A model generated the notes under the pieces. It did not search any database, was not told where the DNA came from, and worked only from the letters and a program-made list of their open reading frames with translations. A program made the position numbers and the translations under genes. This document shows, in pieces, positions 47,310-56,468 of a stretch of DNA of 64,000 bases. How positions within the stretch are numbered: position 1 is the stretch's first letter; every line of letters begins with the position of its first letter. The DNA is from Methanobacterium petrolearium (GTDB taxonomy: Archaea; Methanobacteriota; Methanobacteria; Methanobacteriales; Methanobacteriaceae): positions 62,001 through 126,000 of the forward strand of contig NZ_JAGGKL010000005.1 of assembly GCF_017873625.1 (NCBI RefSeq), written 5' to 3'.

Positions 47310-47861
47310 CTACATTGCTGTTATTGATTGGAAAATAATATTGGCCGTATCCATGATTTGTTGTTTATTTGAATCAGGCCCAAAAACTGAAATTACATAT
47401 ACAGTGTCATTGATTTTAAAATGCATGTTAACATGTACTTCCCTCATGCAAAATGCGTATTCGTCTGTATAAATAATTTTTTTTACAACGACACTGTTAG
47501 AGTTAGTTTCAGTAGCACTAGCTAATATTTCACCTGTAGACATATTTTTAACATTTGAAACGAGTCTATCTCTTATTTCCTTGGGGGAAATTGAACTTGT
47601 ATTTTTAGCTACATATATACTATGTACGCTAAGAGGAACCGTGTTTTCTAGTTTAGCAATTGCTTGCATAGATGAACTAAAATTTGTGTTATTCTCAGAT
47701 GAATATGTGACATTATCGAAATCAGCAGGATAATTGAAGCTTGAAACACCATCAGAAAACGTTTTAGGTTGGTTCGTAGAAGAACTAGTGCAACCAGACG
47801 ATAAAACAATTAAAATAATTGTTCCTATGAGTCCCATCTTCAAAATATTGCTGTTTTTCAA
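47310..47861 (-). CDS. secreted lipoprotein, PsbP-like
   Basis: The best start is the TTG at 47861, which has a GGAGGT site eight bases upstream; the longer frame to 47930 has none. The 183-residue protein has a lipoprotein signal, with hydrophobic residues 9-20 and the lipobox LSSGC (Cys24), then a Ser/Thr-rich linker. The PsbP-like domain starts at FSDGVSSFNYPADFDNV. Such lipoproteins are abundant in Methanobacterium; the function is unknown. Confidence 0.7.
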   Translation of the reverse strand: MKNSNILKMGLIGTIILIVLSSGCTSSSTNQPKTFSDGVSSFNYPADFDNVTYSSENNTNFSSSMQAIAKLENTVPLSVHSIYVAKNTSSISPKEIRDRLVSNVKNMSTGEILASATETNSNSVVVKKIIYTDEYAFCMREVHVNMHFKINDTVYVISVFGPDSNKQQIMDTANIIFQSITAM

Positions 47862-48225
47862 TTTCAGAAACCTCCAGGCATCAGTTGCATCTTCTAGAAC
47901 TGCCGAAAACCTATTAATTTGTTGTCTCAATTTTTGGTTATGAACATTCTTTTATTTAATATGTAATCTCATGAAAATAAGTTTATATGATTTTTTTTTA
48001 AATTGGTATCTTCCATCTGTTAATCGTCAATAGTACTTCTCAGATGTTCGCCTGATTGTTTCTTAATAGCCTTTCTGGGAGATTTGGAACAGAATAAAAA
48101 CCTTAGAAAAACAGTTACAAGAACAGAAGGTTTCAGGATAAGATGAACCTTATGAAAAAAATTAAATCTTATCAGCACCCAATTAACAACACTTGATTAA
48201 TATTATTTTTTCCAGGAGGAAAATC
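47862..48225. other. divergent intergenic region before the ABC exporter
   Basis: No gene is recognised. The CAGGAGG ribosome binding site of the ABC ATPase gene lies at its right end. Confidence 0.4.
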
Positions 48226-49167
48226 ATGGATTACATCATCGAAACCCAGAATATAACCAAAAAATACGATGATTTCACAGCAGTTAATAGTGTGAACCTC
48301 AAAATTCCTAAAAATAGTGTTTACGGAGTTTTAGGTCCTAATGGGGCAGGTAAAACCACATTGATATCCATGTTATGCACTATTCTGCATCCTACCAGTG
48401 GTTCAGCCAAAGTTAATGGTTATGATATTATCAAAAACCCTAAAGAGGTACGGGAATCTATTGGTATTGTTTTCCAGTCCCGGGCCCTGGATGATATGCT
48501 CACTGGACGTGAACACCTGCAAATGCACGCATCACTTTATGGAGTGCCTAAAGATGTGAGAAAAAAGCGTATTGAAGAAATACTGGATCTTATTGCCCTG
48601 GGTCAGAAGGCAGATGAATTTGTTAAAACCTATTCTGGGGGGATGAAACGCAGACTGGAAATTGGCAGGGGACTTATACATCATCCTAAAGTTCTTTTTC
48701 TGGATGAACCTACCCTGGGGTTGGATCCTCAGACTAGGGAAAGTATCTGGGAATATATTAAGGAATTGAACCAGCATCAGGATGTATCAGTGTTGATGAC
48801 CACCCATTATATGGAAGAAGCGGATAAACTCTGTGAAAAAGTAGCCATAATTAATCAAGGGGAGATAATCACTTCAAACTCACCTAAAAACTTAAAAAGG
48901 GAGCTTAAAGCAGATACTATTACTGTGCATGTGGATAAGTTGGAAGAGTTCACAGGGTTGGTTGAAAACCTGGACTTTGTACAGGAGGTTTACCTCCAAG
49001 ATTCTGAAATCAAGCTGATGGTGGAGCGTGGTGAGAATCTGGTGGCAGAACTGGTGAATTTTGCCAATAAACATAACATCTTTGTTTACTCCATAGAACT
49101 GGAACATCCTAACCTGGAGGATGTTTTCCTCAAATACACCGGTAGAACCATACAGGGGGAAAGATAA
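48226..49167 (+). CDS. ABC exporter ATPase, DrrA-like
   Basis: The ATG at 48226 is preceded by CAGGAGG; an earlier in-frame start at 48193 is not. The 313-residue protein has Walker A GPNGAGKTT near residue 37, the signature YSGGMKRRLEIG, Walker B VLFLDEPTLGLDPQ, an H-loop in MTTHYMEEAD, and a C-terminal regulatory extension of about 80 residues typical of the daunorubicin-resistance (DrrA) group. It pairs with the permease gene that starts one base after its stop codon. Confidence 0.9.
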   Translation: MDYIIETQNITKKYDDFTAVNSVNLKIPKNSVYGVLGPNGAGKTTLISMLCTILHPTSGSAKVNGYDIIKNPKEVRESIGIVFQSRALDDMLTGREHLQMHASLYGVPKDVRKKRIEEILDLIALGQKADEFVKTYSGGMKRRLEIGRGLIHHPKVLFLDEPTLGLDPQTRESIWEYIKELNQHQDVSVLMTTHYMEEADKLCEKVAIINQGEIITSNSPKNLKRELKADTITVHVDKLEEFTGLVENLDFVQEVYLQDSEIKLMVERGENLVAELVNFANKHNIFVYSIELEHPNLEDVFLKYTGRTIQGER

Positions 49168-49168
49168 A

Positions 49169-49933
49169 ATGGCGGAACTTGAAGGAATTTACACTATATG
49201 GCTCAGGGAAAATAAAAGATTCCTCCGTTACCGGTCCCGCTTATTGACTTCAGTGATAACACCACTTTTATGGCTTCTGATATTTGGAACTGGATTGGGT
49301 TCTGCCATAAAATTTAGTAGTATTCCTGAAGGGTACCAGGCCTTCCTGTTTCCAGGAATCATAGGACAGACCATTTTATTCACTTCCATATTTTCTGGAC
49401 TTTCCGTGATACAGGACCGGCAATTTGGGTTTTTGAAGGAGATCCTGGTAGCTCCCATCTCTCGTCCTTCCATTGTACTGGGAAAAGCCATAGGAATCAG
49501 TACCACAGTCCTTATTCAGGGTTTCGTGTTATTAATACTCTCTTTTGTGGTTAATGTTCCAATGGACATTATCACTCTCCTGGCATCCATGGTGGTCATA
49601 GCTATCATCTCCTTAGGCCTGTCTGGACTGGGTCTTTTAATAGCTTCATTCACGGACAGTATGGAAGGATTTAACCTTATCATGAGCTTCATTGTAATGC
49701 CCCTTTTCCTCCTGAGCGGTGCTTTATTCCCGGTTTCAGGATTACCAACCTGGTTACAGACAGCAGTCTACCTGGATCCCCTGACCTATGGTATTGATGC
49801 ACTTAGGGCAATTATTCTAAATTCATCATCACTGCCACTATATGTGGATATGGTGGTTATAACCTTCTTTGCCCTGGTCATGATCCTGATCTCGGCACTG
49901 GTCTTCAGCAAGAAGGAACAGAGTTTAATGTAA
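49169..49933 (+). CDS. ABC-2 type permease, DrrB-like
   Basis: The start at 49169 follows GGGGGAAAG and lies one base beyond the ATPase stop, so translation is coupled. The 254-residue protein has six membrane helices and the ABC-2 signature around FIVMPLFLLSGALFPVSGLP. Together with the ATPase it forms a homodimeric-permease exporter of drugs, lipids or polysaccharide; the substrate is unknown. Confidence 0.88.
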   Translation: MAELEGIYTIWLRENKRFLRYRSRLLTSVITPLLWLLIFGTGLGSAIKFSSIPEGYQAFLFPGIIGQTILFTSIFSGLSVIQDRQFGFLKEILVAPISRPSIVLGKAIGISTTVLIQGFVLLILSFVVNVPMDIITLLASMVVIAIISLGLSGLGLLIASFTDSMEGFNLIMSFIVMPLFLLSGALFPVSGLPTWLQTAVYLDPLTYGIDALRAIILNSSSLPLYVDMVVITFFALVMILISALVFSKKEQSLM

Positions 49934-50083
49934 AAAAAATGAACAATAATTTATAATTGGGATTTATTTGGAGAATCATCTGTTTTTTTATTCTTATTTT
50001 TTAAATAAAACATGTAAAACATTAAAATATCATACTTTGGGAGTTTTAATAATTTATCAGAATATTTTTATAAGTTTTTTCGT

Positions 50084-50099
50084 CGAAAGTTTTATATAG
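50084..50099 (+). promoter_or_regulatory. archaeal promoter (BRE-TATA) upstream of trkH
   Basis: CGAAAGTTTTATATAG combines a BRE-like CGAAAG with a TATA box, the best promoter match in this intergenic region. The predicted transcription start near 50120 would leave a leader of about 250 bases before trkH that includes the palindrome at 50160-50177 and the small frame at 50219. Confidence 0.5.
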
Positions 50100-50159
50100 T
50101 CATTTGATCTACCAATAAAAGGTTAAAAAAGTTTATAAGGCACATAACCATCTGTTATT

Positions 50160-50177
50160 CTTGATTAGTTAATCAAG
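50160..50177. promoter_or_regulatory. 18-bp near-perfect palindrome in the trkH leader
   Basis: CTTGATTA-GT-TAATCAAG has 8-base perfectly complementary arms around a 2-base centre. As DNA it has the form of a dimeric-regulator operator; as RNA it is a hairpin with too small a loop to be ideal, so the operator reading is favoured. Confidence 0.45.
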
Positions 50178-50218
50178 CGTTATTTTTAACCCTTAATTAG
50201 TCTATTAAAGGTGGAACA

Positions 50219-50371
50219 ATGAAAAAAACAATTAAAATGGTAGTTATTGGTGCTGAAAGACTTAAATGGGGTTTTATCTCTTTTTGTTATGATATGATTT
50301 CAACATCATCTGTAGATCATAGGTTAAAAATGGATGGTGAGTATTTTTTCATAAGGTTTTTTATAAGGTGA
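50219..50371 (+). CDS. 50-residue frame upstream of trkH, possible TrkA remnant or leader peptide
   Basis: An ATG with AGGTGG upstream opens a 50-codon frame ending four bases before the trkH start and overlapping its GGTGATTAA ribosome binding site. The N terminus KMVVIGAERL resembles the nucleotide-binding start of TrkA proteins (VVIGAGRxG), but the glycines are lost and the rest does not match. It is either a decayed trkA start or a translated leader coupled to trkH. Confidence 0.4.
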   Translation: MKKTIKMVVIGAERLKWGFISFCYDMISTSSVDHRLKMDGEYFFIRFFIR

Positions 50372-50375
50372 TTAA

Positions 50376-51860
50376 ATGCAACTTATCCACAGGTTAAGTA
50401 GAAGGGAACTTAAAACCATTCTGCACCATACCGGAAACACCTGTCTACTCCTGGCTGTTGCCATGTTGATCCCACTTATTGTAGCTCTTATTTATCATGA
50501 AAATCAATATTTTGTTCCATTTCTTTTATCTGCAGGTATTAGTGCTGTTGCTGGATTAATTCTTGCTAAAATATTCAAAGTTGAAATTAAAATGTCACTG
50601 AAAAGTGCCATGGTATTCTCCACCATTATCTGGCTTATTGCAGGTGCACTGGGGGCTTTACCTTACTATATTTCCGGAGAGTTATCTTATCTTAACTCTT
50701 ACTTTGAGGCCATGTCTGGATTTACAACCACTGGTTTCAGTATGTATTCCAATCTTGATGCAGTTTCCTATACCATACAATTCTGGCGGGCTTTTACCCA
50801 GTGGATTGGAGGTCTTGGAATAATATTTCTTCTTTTAGCCCTTTTAAGATCCACTGGTGCTGATGTTTTGCGTCTTTACATTGCAGAAGGCCGGGAAGAA
50901 AGATTGGTCCCAAGTATTAAACATTCAACTCGAATTATTGTTTACATGTACGTATCATTTACTTTTATAGCTATAATCCTTTATTATATTGCGGGAATGC
51001 CTATTTTTGATTCTGTTTTCCATGGATTCACCACTTTATCCACTGGTGGGTTTGGAATGCACAATGAAAGTCTTCTGTATTATAACAGCGTCTGGATAGA
51101 GATTGCAGCCATGATTATAATGATGATTGGTGCTACCAACTATGCCTTACACTACACAGTCCTTAAAGGGAACTGGAAGGAGTATTTCAAAGATATAGAG
51201 ACCAAAGTTGCTTATATTCTAATTATAATTACCACAATCCTGGTAACGTTCATGCTCTACAACAACCAGGTTTATGGGAATAATTTACTGCTTAACCTGA
51301 GGTACAGTCTGTTTCAAATGGTCTCAGCCATCACCACCACTGGACTGCAAACCGCATTTTACCCCAATATACTTAGTAAATGGATTGGGCTGGGCACCTT
51401 CCTCATGACCATAATCATGATCATTGGTGCAGGATCCCTATCTACTGGTGGGGGTATCAAATGGTTGAGACTGGGCATACTGCTTAAAGGAATATCATGG
51501 CAGGTGACATCATTTATATTGCCTGGTAAGGCTGTTATGGCTAAAAAAATACATCACCTAACTGATTTGCAGATAACTGATGATGTTATAAGGTTAACCG
51601 GGGCATTCCTATCAACTTATCTTTTAGTGTACATTGTAAGTGTCATCATTGTTTTGATTTACTATCCTGACATTTCCAGGGTGATATTTGAAGTAGCCTC
51701 AGCCCTGAGTAATGTTGGTCTTTCCAGTGGAATAATGACCCCTAACTCACCAGCCTTGGTGAAAATAGTTTTCATAATTGATTTCTGGATGGGCAGATTA
51801 GAAATTTGGCCGGTGTTACTTCTGATAGCAATTACGATTAACAATGTTGTGAGGAAGTAA
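50376..51860 (+). CDS. TrkH-type potassium uptake protein
   Basis: The 494-residue protein has the fourfold M1-P-M2 repeat of Trk/Ktr/HKT channels. The four selectivity-filter loops are recognisable: SGFTTTGFS, TLSTGGFG, AITTTGLQT and SNVGLSSG, each with the critical glycine. It carries K+ into the cell and normally needs a cytoplasmic TrkA regulatory ring, which is not encoded intact next to it. A GGTGATTAA site precedes the ATG. Confidence 0.9.
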   Translation: MQLIHRLSRRELKTILHHTGNTCLLLAVAMLIPLIVALIYHENQYFVPFLLSAGISAVAGLILAKIFKVEIKMSLKSAMVFSTIIWLIAGALGALPYYISGELSYLNSYFEAMSGFTTTGFSMYSNLDAVSYTIQFWRAFTQWIGGLGIIFLLLALLRSTGADVLRLYIAEGREERLVPSIKHSTRIIVYMYVSFTFIAIILYYIAGMPIFDSVFHGFTTLSTGGFGMHNESLLYYNSVWIEIAAMIIMMIGATNYALHYTVLKGNWKEYFKDIETKVAYILIIITTILVTFMLYNNQVYGNNLLLNLRYSLFQMVSAITTTGLQTAFYPNILSKWIGLGTFLMTIIMIIGAGSLSTGGGIKWLRLGILLKGISWQVTSFILPGKAVMAKKIHHLTDLQITDDVIRLTGAFLSTYLLVYIVSVIIVLIYYPDISRVIFEVASALSNVGLSSGIMTPNSPALVKIVFIIDFWMGRLEIWPVLLLIAITINNVVRK

Positions 51861-51903
51861 ATTAAAAGATTAAAAAAGAAAAAAAGATTTTAATTTTTTT
51901 TAT

Positions 51904-52062
51904 TCATTCTGTAAATAATGAAATAAAACCTGCGATTAGCATTGCTATTATTGCAAACCACATTAAGTACCAAGTGAAAATTGGGAATAGTAAGAAAAGG
52001 ATTAAGAAAATAATAGCAAATCCTACTAGTGATCCACCACTTGCTTGTTGTTTATTGACCAT
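51904..52062 (-). CDS. 52-residue two-helix membrane protein
   Basis: A GGAGGTGGAACT sequence is placed ideally before the ATG at 52062. The 52-residue product has a polar start (MVNKQQASGGS) and two hydrophobic helices (12-32 and 34-50). It is the last of a series of small minus-strand genes following the sulfatase gene. Function is unknown. Confidence 0.7.
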   Translation of the reverse strand: MVNKQQASGGSLVGFAIIFLILFLLFPIFTWYLMWFAIIAMLIAGFISLFTE

Positions 52063-52109
52063 AGTTCCACCTCCTTAAATTAAATAGAAAAATATATGTA
52101 AAAAGTGGT

Positions 52110-52472
52110 TTAATCTCCTCGAATTAAACCACCAATTGCTCCACCTATCCCCATGAATATCATGTTCAAAATAAGAGAGATTATTACCATGGCAATTCCA
52201 GTGGCTAATGCTGCTGCAAATCCTGCAAGGCCGCCGAAGATGGTTCCACCAATTATAAGCAGTATTGCAAGAACTATTGATCCGAATGCCCCGGCTATTG
52301 TTGCGTTCCACAGTCCTCCAATTACTCCTTCATGTACCCACAATCCAACTATCATTCCACAAAGGAATAGGGCTAAATTCACTCCCCAGTAAGGGTTTAT
52401 GTAAATTGCAAAAAGATTTGCCAGTATTACAGCTAGTATAAAACCTACAATAACTGGTCCCCACTTAACCAT
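52110..52472 (-). CDS. DUF5518-like glycine-rich membrane protein
   Basis: The 120-residue protein has four membrane helices with glycine/alanine-rich packing (GFILAVILANLF, IVGLWVHEGVIGGLWNA, GGTIFGGLAGFAAALATG, GIGGAIGGLIRGD). This pattern matches the DUF5518 group abundant in methanobacteria. It is likely a small structural or stress-related membrane protein. It is part of the minus-strand small-gene series. Confidence 0.7.
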   Translation of the reverse strand: MVKWGPVIVGFILAVILANLFAIYINPYWGVNLALFLCGMIVGLWVHEGVIGGLWNATIAGAFGSIVLAILLIIGGTIFGGLAGFAAALATGIAMVIISLILNMIFMGIGGAIGGLIRGD

Positions 52473-52513
52473 TTTTAATCTCCTTTCAGATCATTTTGCA
52501 CCAAATCAACACA

Positions 52514-52759
52514 TCATCCAAATAACAAGTTAAACTCTGATTCACTTATAACTTCTTTATCTACCAAGAGTCTGGCTAACTTTTCCAATATTTCCATGGT
52601 TTCATCAGTTGAAACATCTTCTTCTGGCGGTGCCACTCTTTCGTTATCCGGTTCATCCTGATTATTACTGTTTTGATTTGCCACGGATTCCATCATCAAC
52701 ATTCTTCTTCTGGTTCTTCTTCTTGCTCCGCCTCTTCCCAGAGGTCCTAAACTAGGCAT
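52514..52759 (-). CDS. small protein with arginine-rich N terminus and SHOCT-like C terminus
   Basis: The 81-residue protein has a basic head (GRGGARRRTRRRML, residues 9-22), an acidic and asparagine-rich middle, and a C-terminal helix MEILEKLARLLVDKEVISESEFNLLF that resembles the SHOCT oligomerisation motif. The basic head closely resembles the micropeptide encoded at 52850-52921. GGGAG precedes the ATG. Function is unknown; nucleic-acid or membrane-surface binding by the head is possible. Confidence 0.65.
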   Translation of the reverse strand: MPSLGPLGRGGARRRTRRRMLMMESVANQNSNNQDEPDNERVAPPEEDVSTDETMEILEKLARLLVDKEVISESEFNLLFG

Positions 52760-52849
52760 AATAAAACTCCCATCATGTTATTATTCAGTTATTATTCAAT
52801 ATTCCTCATCAAATTATTTTAATTTCCATTTTTAAACTCTTAAACAGTT

Positions 52850-52921
52850 TTATCTTCTCTTAACTCTTCTTCTAACCCTTCTTCTAGTTCTCCTCCGGGT
52901 CCTTCTACGCTCACCTAACAT
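52850..52921 (-). CDS. 23-residue arginine-rich micropeptide
   Basis: An ATG at 52921 is preceded by AAGGAGGTTTTAAG, one of the strongest ribosome binding sites in the window, and opens 23 codons ending in TAA. After MLGE the product is made almost only of R-R-R-T/V units (ERRRTRRRTRRR then VRRRVKRR), 15 of 23 residues being arginine. The pattern R-R-R-T-R-R-R recurs in the N terminus of the next protein (52514-52759). It is too short for routine gene callers. Nucleic-acid binding or partner capping is inferred from charge only. Confidence 0.65.
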   Translation of the reverse strand: MLGERRRTRRRTRRRVRRRVKRR

Positions 52922-52951
52922 CTTAAAACCTCCTTAAAGATTTTCAAAGGA

Positions 52952-53296
52952 TTATTTTTCTAAAGTTTCCTCCAATTCTTCTAAAACATCCTGTAATTCA
53001 TGTTTACAATCCTGAACTATGCAGATAGTGTCTAATAAAACATCTCGAAGTTCATTAGCTATTACTGCACCCCACATCTCATCTAGGTAGTCATAAAGGA
53101 TTTGCAAATTGTCAGGATTGTCCTTATTATCCTCTACATTCTGTTTAACTAGTTTTACAAATGTTTCTAGTTCAACATCTAATACAAATAGGCTTTCAAC
53201 AGTAGCAGCAATGCGGGCTTCGATTTCTTGTTGCAATTCTGCTTTTATGAGACCTTCATCTGGTATTTCCAGTTCTCCTAATGGATTCTTTTCCAT
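52952..53296 (-). CDS. acidic helical hypothetical protein
   Basis: The ATG at 53296 has AAAGGAGTGAT upstream; a GTG three codons earlier overlaps that site. The 114-residue protein is strongly acidic, all-helical in appearance and contains no membrane segment (for example ELQQEIEARIAATVESLF and a C-terminal ELQDVLEELEETLEK). Its charge is opposite to that of the basic micropeptide encoded 30 bases downstream, so the two could form a complex (inference). Confidence 0.65.
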   Translation of the reverse strand: MEKNPLGELEIPDEGLIKAELQQEIEARIAATVESLFVLDVELETFVKLVKQNVEDNKDNPDNLQILYDYLDEMWGAVIANELRDVLLDTICIVQDCKHELQDVLEELEETLEK

Positions 53297-53399
53297 ATTA
53301 ATCACTCCTTTAACTAATCAAATAGGAACAAGTTTTTTCTAAAAAAGATTCTAAAAAAGATGAAACTTTTTATTTTTTCATCCTTTTGGCTAAATCAAG

Positions 53400-56321
53400 T
53401 TAACCTGCACTTCCATGGGCAATATTTGATTGTTGTTCAATTTCATGGATTTTTTCCTCATCTTCATGGGCATTGGGCTTAAGATCAAAGACCACCTTTT
53501 TAACTGTTCCAGTAAATGCATAGGGAGCTTTATCCTCATAATCCCGGTCAACAACCAGGCCATTGTCACGACCTATATCCATACCTGCGTAGGAAGAAAA
53601 TGTAACAGCAACGGTTTTTGGCATTTTACCGGAACCAATTTCCTTACCATTGGCAAATAGGGTAACATGACCTCCAGTACCAGGTTTAGGTTCATCCGCT
53701 TCAAATAACATCTTAATTTTAACGTCACCACTTGGTATTTTCTCCTTGGAAGTCTGCCTATAAGTTTCCACACCAAGCATGGAATAAGTATGGTGTAACA
53801 ATCCTTCTCCATCCACCCAAAGACCAAAACCTCCGATAAAGTCAGCGTTAGCTACAATAACACCCTCTGCCCCTTCTTCAGGGACTGATAGTTCTGCTTC
53901 AATGGCATAAGACCGTCCGTAAATACGGGGCACCATACCACGCTGCACATTTTGCACATCTCCAGCAAAGTTATATCGGGTGATGGTGGGTAATGGGGGG
54001 AGTATTCCATAAAAAACAGACAAACCGCCCATCAATGGTAAAACCCGATTTCTTTCGGCTTCTTCCCACCATAAATCTTGCAGTTCTTTGACCTTGTCTG
54101 GATTATCTGCTGCAACATCATGAGCTTGTGAAAAGTCTTCAGGAAGGTAATATAACTCCCAGGGTGCATCTTTATCTGGGTCCCAATTACTATCTGGTCC
54201 AAATGCTTGGAGTGTTTCTAGTGATAAGTCCCATGGTATTCTGTCTGGTTTTGAAGCTGCCCACCAGCCATCTTTGTAAAGTGCACGACTACCAAACATT
54301 TCAAAATACTGGATAGTGTGACGTTCTTCAGCTTCCATATCATCGAAAGTGTAGGCAAAACTGGTTCCATCCGTTGGTTCCTGTTCGATTCCATCCACCA
54401 TTTTTGGTTCAGGTAATCCTATGGTTTCCAGTATGGTGGGACCTACATCTATAGCATGGGTGAACTGTGGGCGCATCTGGCTATCTGGTTTGATTTTATT
54501 GGGCCAGGCTATGACCATGGGATTTCTAGTACCTCCCAAGTGGCTTGCCATTTGTTTACCCCACTGGAAAGGTGTGTTACCGGCGTGAGCCCATGCAGCT
54601 GCGTAGTGAGGGGCAGTGTGGATACCACCAATGGCATCAATCCCACCGTACTCTTCAATGAGTTTTAACTGGTCTTCAGCATCCAGTACTATGCCATTAA
54701 GGAATGTCATTTCATTAAAGGAGCCAGTTAGTGTGCCTTCCATACTTGCACCGTTATCTCCCCAGATGTAGATGATGAGTGTGTTATCCAGATCTCCCAT
54801 CTCTTCAATTTCATCTAAAAGCCGTCCAACATTCCAGTCTGCATTTTCAGAGTAACCAGAGTAAACTTCCATTTGCCGAGCATATAATTTCCTTTCATTT
54901 TCACTCAGGGAATCCCATGCCGGGAAAAGATCAGGTCGTTCGGTTAATTGGGTATTTTCGGGAACTATCCCAAGTTCTTTCTGACGTTTCAGGGTTTTTT
55001 CACGCAGAACATCCCATCCCTCATCAAACTGGCCTTTATATTTATCAGCCCACTGTTTGGCTACATGGTGAGGTGCATGTGCACATCCAGTGGAATAGTA
55101 CATCATCCATGGTTTATGGGCATCCTGGGCTCTAACTGCATGCAACCATTCCACAGCCTTGTCTGTGATGTCATCAGGGAAGTAATATTGTTCCCCATCT
55201 TTGCCCTCGGGTACACCTATTGTTGCATTATCCTGGGTGATTATGGGATCGTACTGTCCTGCTGCACCACTCAAGAAACCCCACCAGTGGTCGAATCCCC
55301 ATGCCTGGGGCCAGTGATCGAAGGGTCCAGCTGCTCCTTGAACATTATCAGGAGTAAGGTGCCACTTACCGAAACCACCGGTAACATACCCGTTTTCCTT
55401 GAGAACACGGGGGAAAGCGGCACAGCTTTTAGGTTTGGCAGCAGTATAGCCAGGGAATGGTCCAGAATATTCTGCAATTGAACCGAAACCTACCCGATGC
55501 TGGTTGCGCCCGGTTAACAGACATGCCCTTGTAGGAGAACATACTGCAGTTACATGGAAGCTATTGTATGTGATCCCCATTTCCTGAACACGGCTGAAGT
55601 TAGGGGTGTTTATTGGACCTCCAAAGGACCCAATGTTACCAAATCCTGCATCATCAATTAAAATGAGTAAAACGTTGGGAGCATCCTCCGGTGCCTGTGG
55701 CCCGGGTATCATGGTCCAGTCTGCAACTGATTCATGTAGTGTGCGACCTGCAGTACCACCAAATTCACGATCAGGAATGGGCAGTACAGTACGATCCGGG
55801 TTAAATTTACCTCCTGCCTCAGCAAGTGCATCTTTTAAACCTTTAAGTCCTTTTTTATCAATTGATGCCACAGATTTGGCTGGTGAATCAGTTAATGCTT
55901 GTTCAGCGATTAATTTATCTTTTTCTTCCACAATGGTTAAAATGGCTGCTGTGCCTGGCTTTAAATTTTCTCCGAGACCCTTTCCAATACCACTTTCTAA
56001 TTTTTTCTTGGTAAATTTACCTATAAGGCCTCCTGCAGCAGCACCAACTGCTACTGATGCTAAAAGTGGTGGTGCAGCAAGTCCCACTAAAAGACCAACA
56101 CTGCCACCCCATCCCAATCCTTTACGGCCGAGACTATCACCAGTTTCCCTAACCCGTAATTTATCATCTTCATTATTCTCAACAATGATCATACCGTCTG
56201 TTTTAATCTGTTTATCCTTTGCCAGTTCAGTCAACTGGTCAAAATTATTTTCAGCCTTTTCAATGTCCTGATACGCAGCGACTATGACGATTTTCCCCTT
56301 ATCATTTATTTCAGTAGTCAT
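53400..56321 (-). CDS. sulfatase with N-terminal DUF1269-type membrane-associated domain
   Basis: The 973-residue protein starts with a DUF1269-like domain (1-175) containing a glycine/alanine-rich hydrophobic hairpin (68-102). A type I sulfatase domain (about 213-760) has metal-binding aspartates in LILIDDAGFGN (Asp223/224) and the sulfatase signature CSPTRACLLTGRN with Cys261, the residue converted to formylglycine. A C-terminal beta-rich domain (about 765-973) ends it. It has no export signal, so it is probably cytoplasmic. GGAGGGAT precedes the ATG. The cysteine-type signature requires a maturase, encoded immediately upstream. Substrate unknown, similar to bacterial arylsulfatases. Confidence 0.9.
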   Translation of the reverse strand: MTTEINDKGKIVIVAAYQDIEKAENNFDQLTELAKDKQIKTDGMIIVENNEDDKLRVRETGDSLGRKGLGWGGSVGLLVGLAAPPLLASVAVGAAAGGLIGKFTKKKLESGIGKGLGENLKPGTAAILTIVEEKDKLIAEQALTDSPAKSVASIDKKGLKGLKDALAEAGGKFNPDRTVLPIPDREFGGTAGRTLHESVADWTMIPGPQAPEDAPNVLLILIDDAGFGNIGSFGGPINTPNFSRVQEMGITYNSFHVTAVCSPTRACLLTGRNQHRVGFGSIAEYSGPFPGYTAAKPKSCAAFPRVLKENGYVTGGFGKWHLTPDNVQGAAGPFDHWPQAWGFDHWWGFLSGAAGQYDPIITQDNATIGVPEGKDGEQYYFPDDITDKAVEWLHAVRAQDAHKPWMMYYSTGCAHAPHHVAKQWADKYKGQFDEGWDVLREKTLKRQKELGIVPENTQLTERPDLFPAWDSLSENERKLYARQMEVYSGYSENADWNVGRLLDEIEEMGDLDNTLIIYIWGDNGASMEGTLTGSFNEMTFLNGIVLDAEDQLKLIEEYGGIDAIGGIHTAPHYAAAWAHAGNTPFQWGKQMASHLGGTRNPMVIAWPNKIKPDSQMRPQFTHAIDVGPTILETIGLPEPKMVDGIEQEPTDGTSFAYTFDDMEAEERHTIQYFEMFGSRALYKDGWWAASKPDRIPWDLSLETLQAFGPDSNWDPDKDAPWELYYLPEDFSQAHDVAADNPDKVKELQDLWWEEAERNRVLPLMGGLSVFYGILPPLPTITRYNFAGDVQNVQRGMVPRIYGRSYAIEAELSVPEEGAEGVIVANADFIGGFGLWVDGEGLLHHTYSMLGVETYRQTSKEKIPSGDVKIKMLFEADEPKPGTGGHVTLFANGKEIGSGKMPKTVAVTFSSYAGMDIGRDNGLVVDRDYEDKAPYAFTGTVKKVVFDLKPNAHEDEEKIHEIEQQSNIAHGSAG

Positions 56322-56342
56322 TTAATCCCTCCTATATGTTGA

Positions 56343-56366
56343 GAATTTTATTATAAAATATAATTC
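56343..56366 (-). promoter_or_regulatory. TATA element before the sulfatase gene
   Basis: On the minus strand AATTATATTTTATAATAAAATTC lies 20-45 bases before the sulfatase ATG. This suggests the sulfatase and following small genes can be transcribed independently of the maturase gene. Confidence 0.35.
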
Positions 56367-56468
56367 CTCCTCTTGATTGAGGATTTTTATGATAAAACGT
56401 TTCATAAATAATTATTGGTTTTAAATGTACAATAAAAAATAAGAATTTAAAAAAATATTATTTTTAGT

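Noticed and set aside
53430..56271. Open frames antisense to the sulfatase gene, up to 221 codons
   Set aside because: The opposite strand carries complete DUF1269 and sulfatase motifs; the antisense products have no family features.
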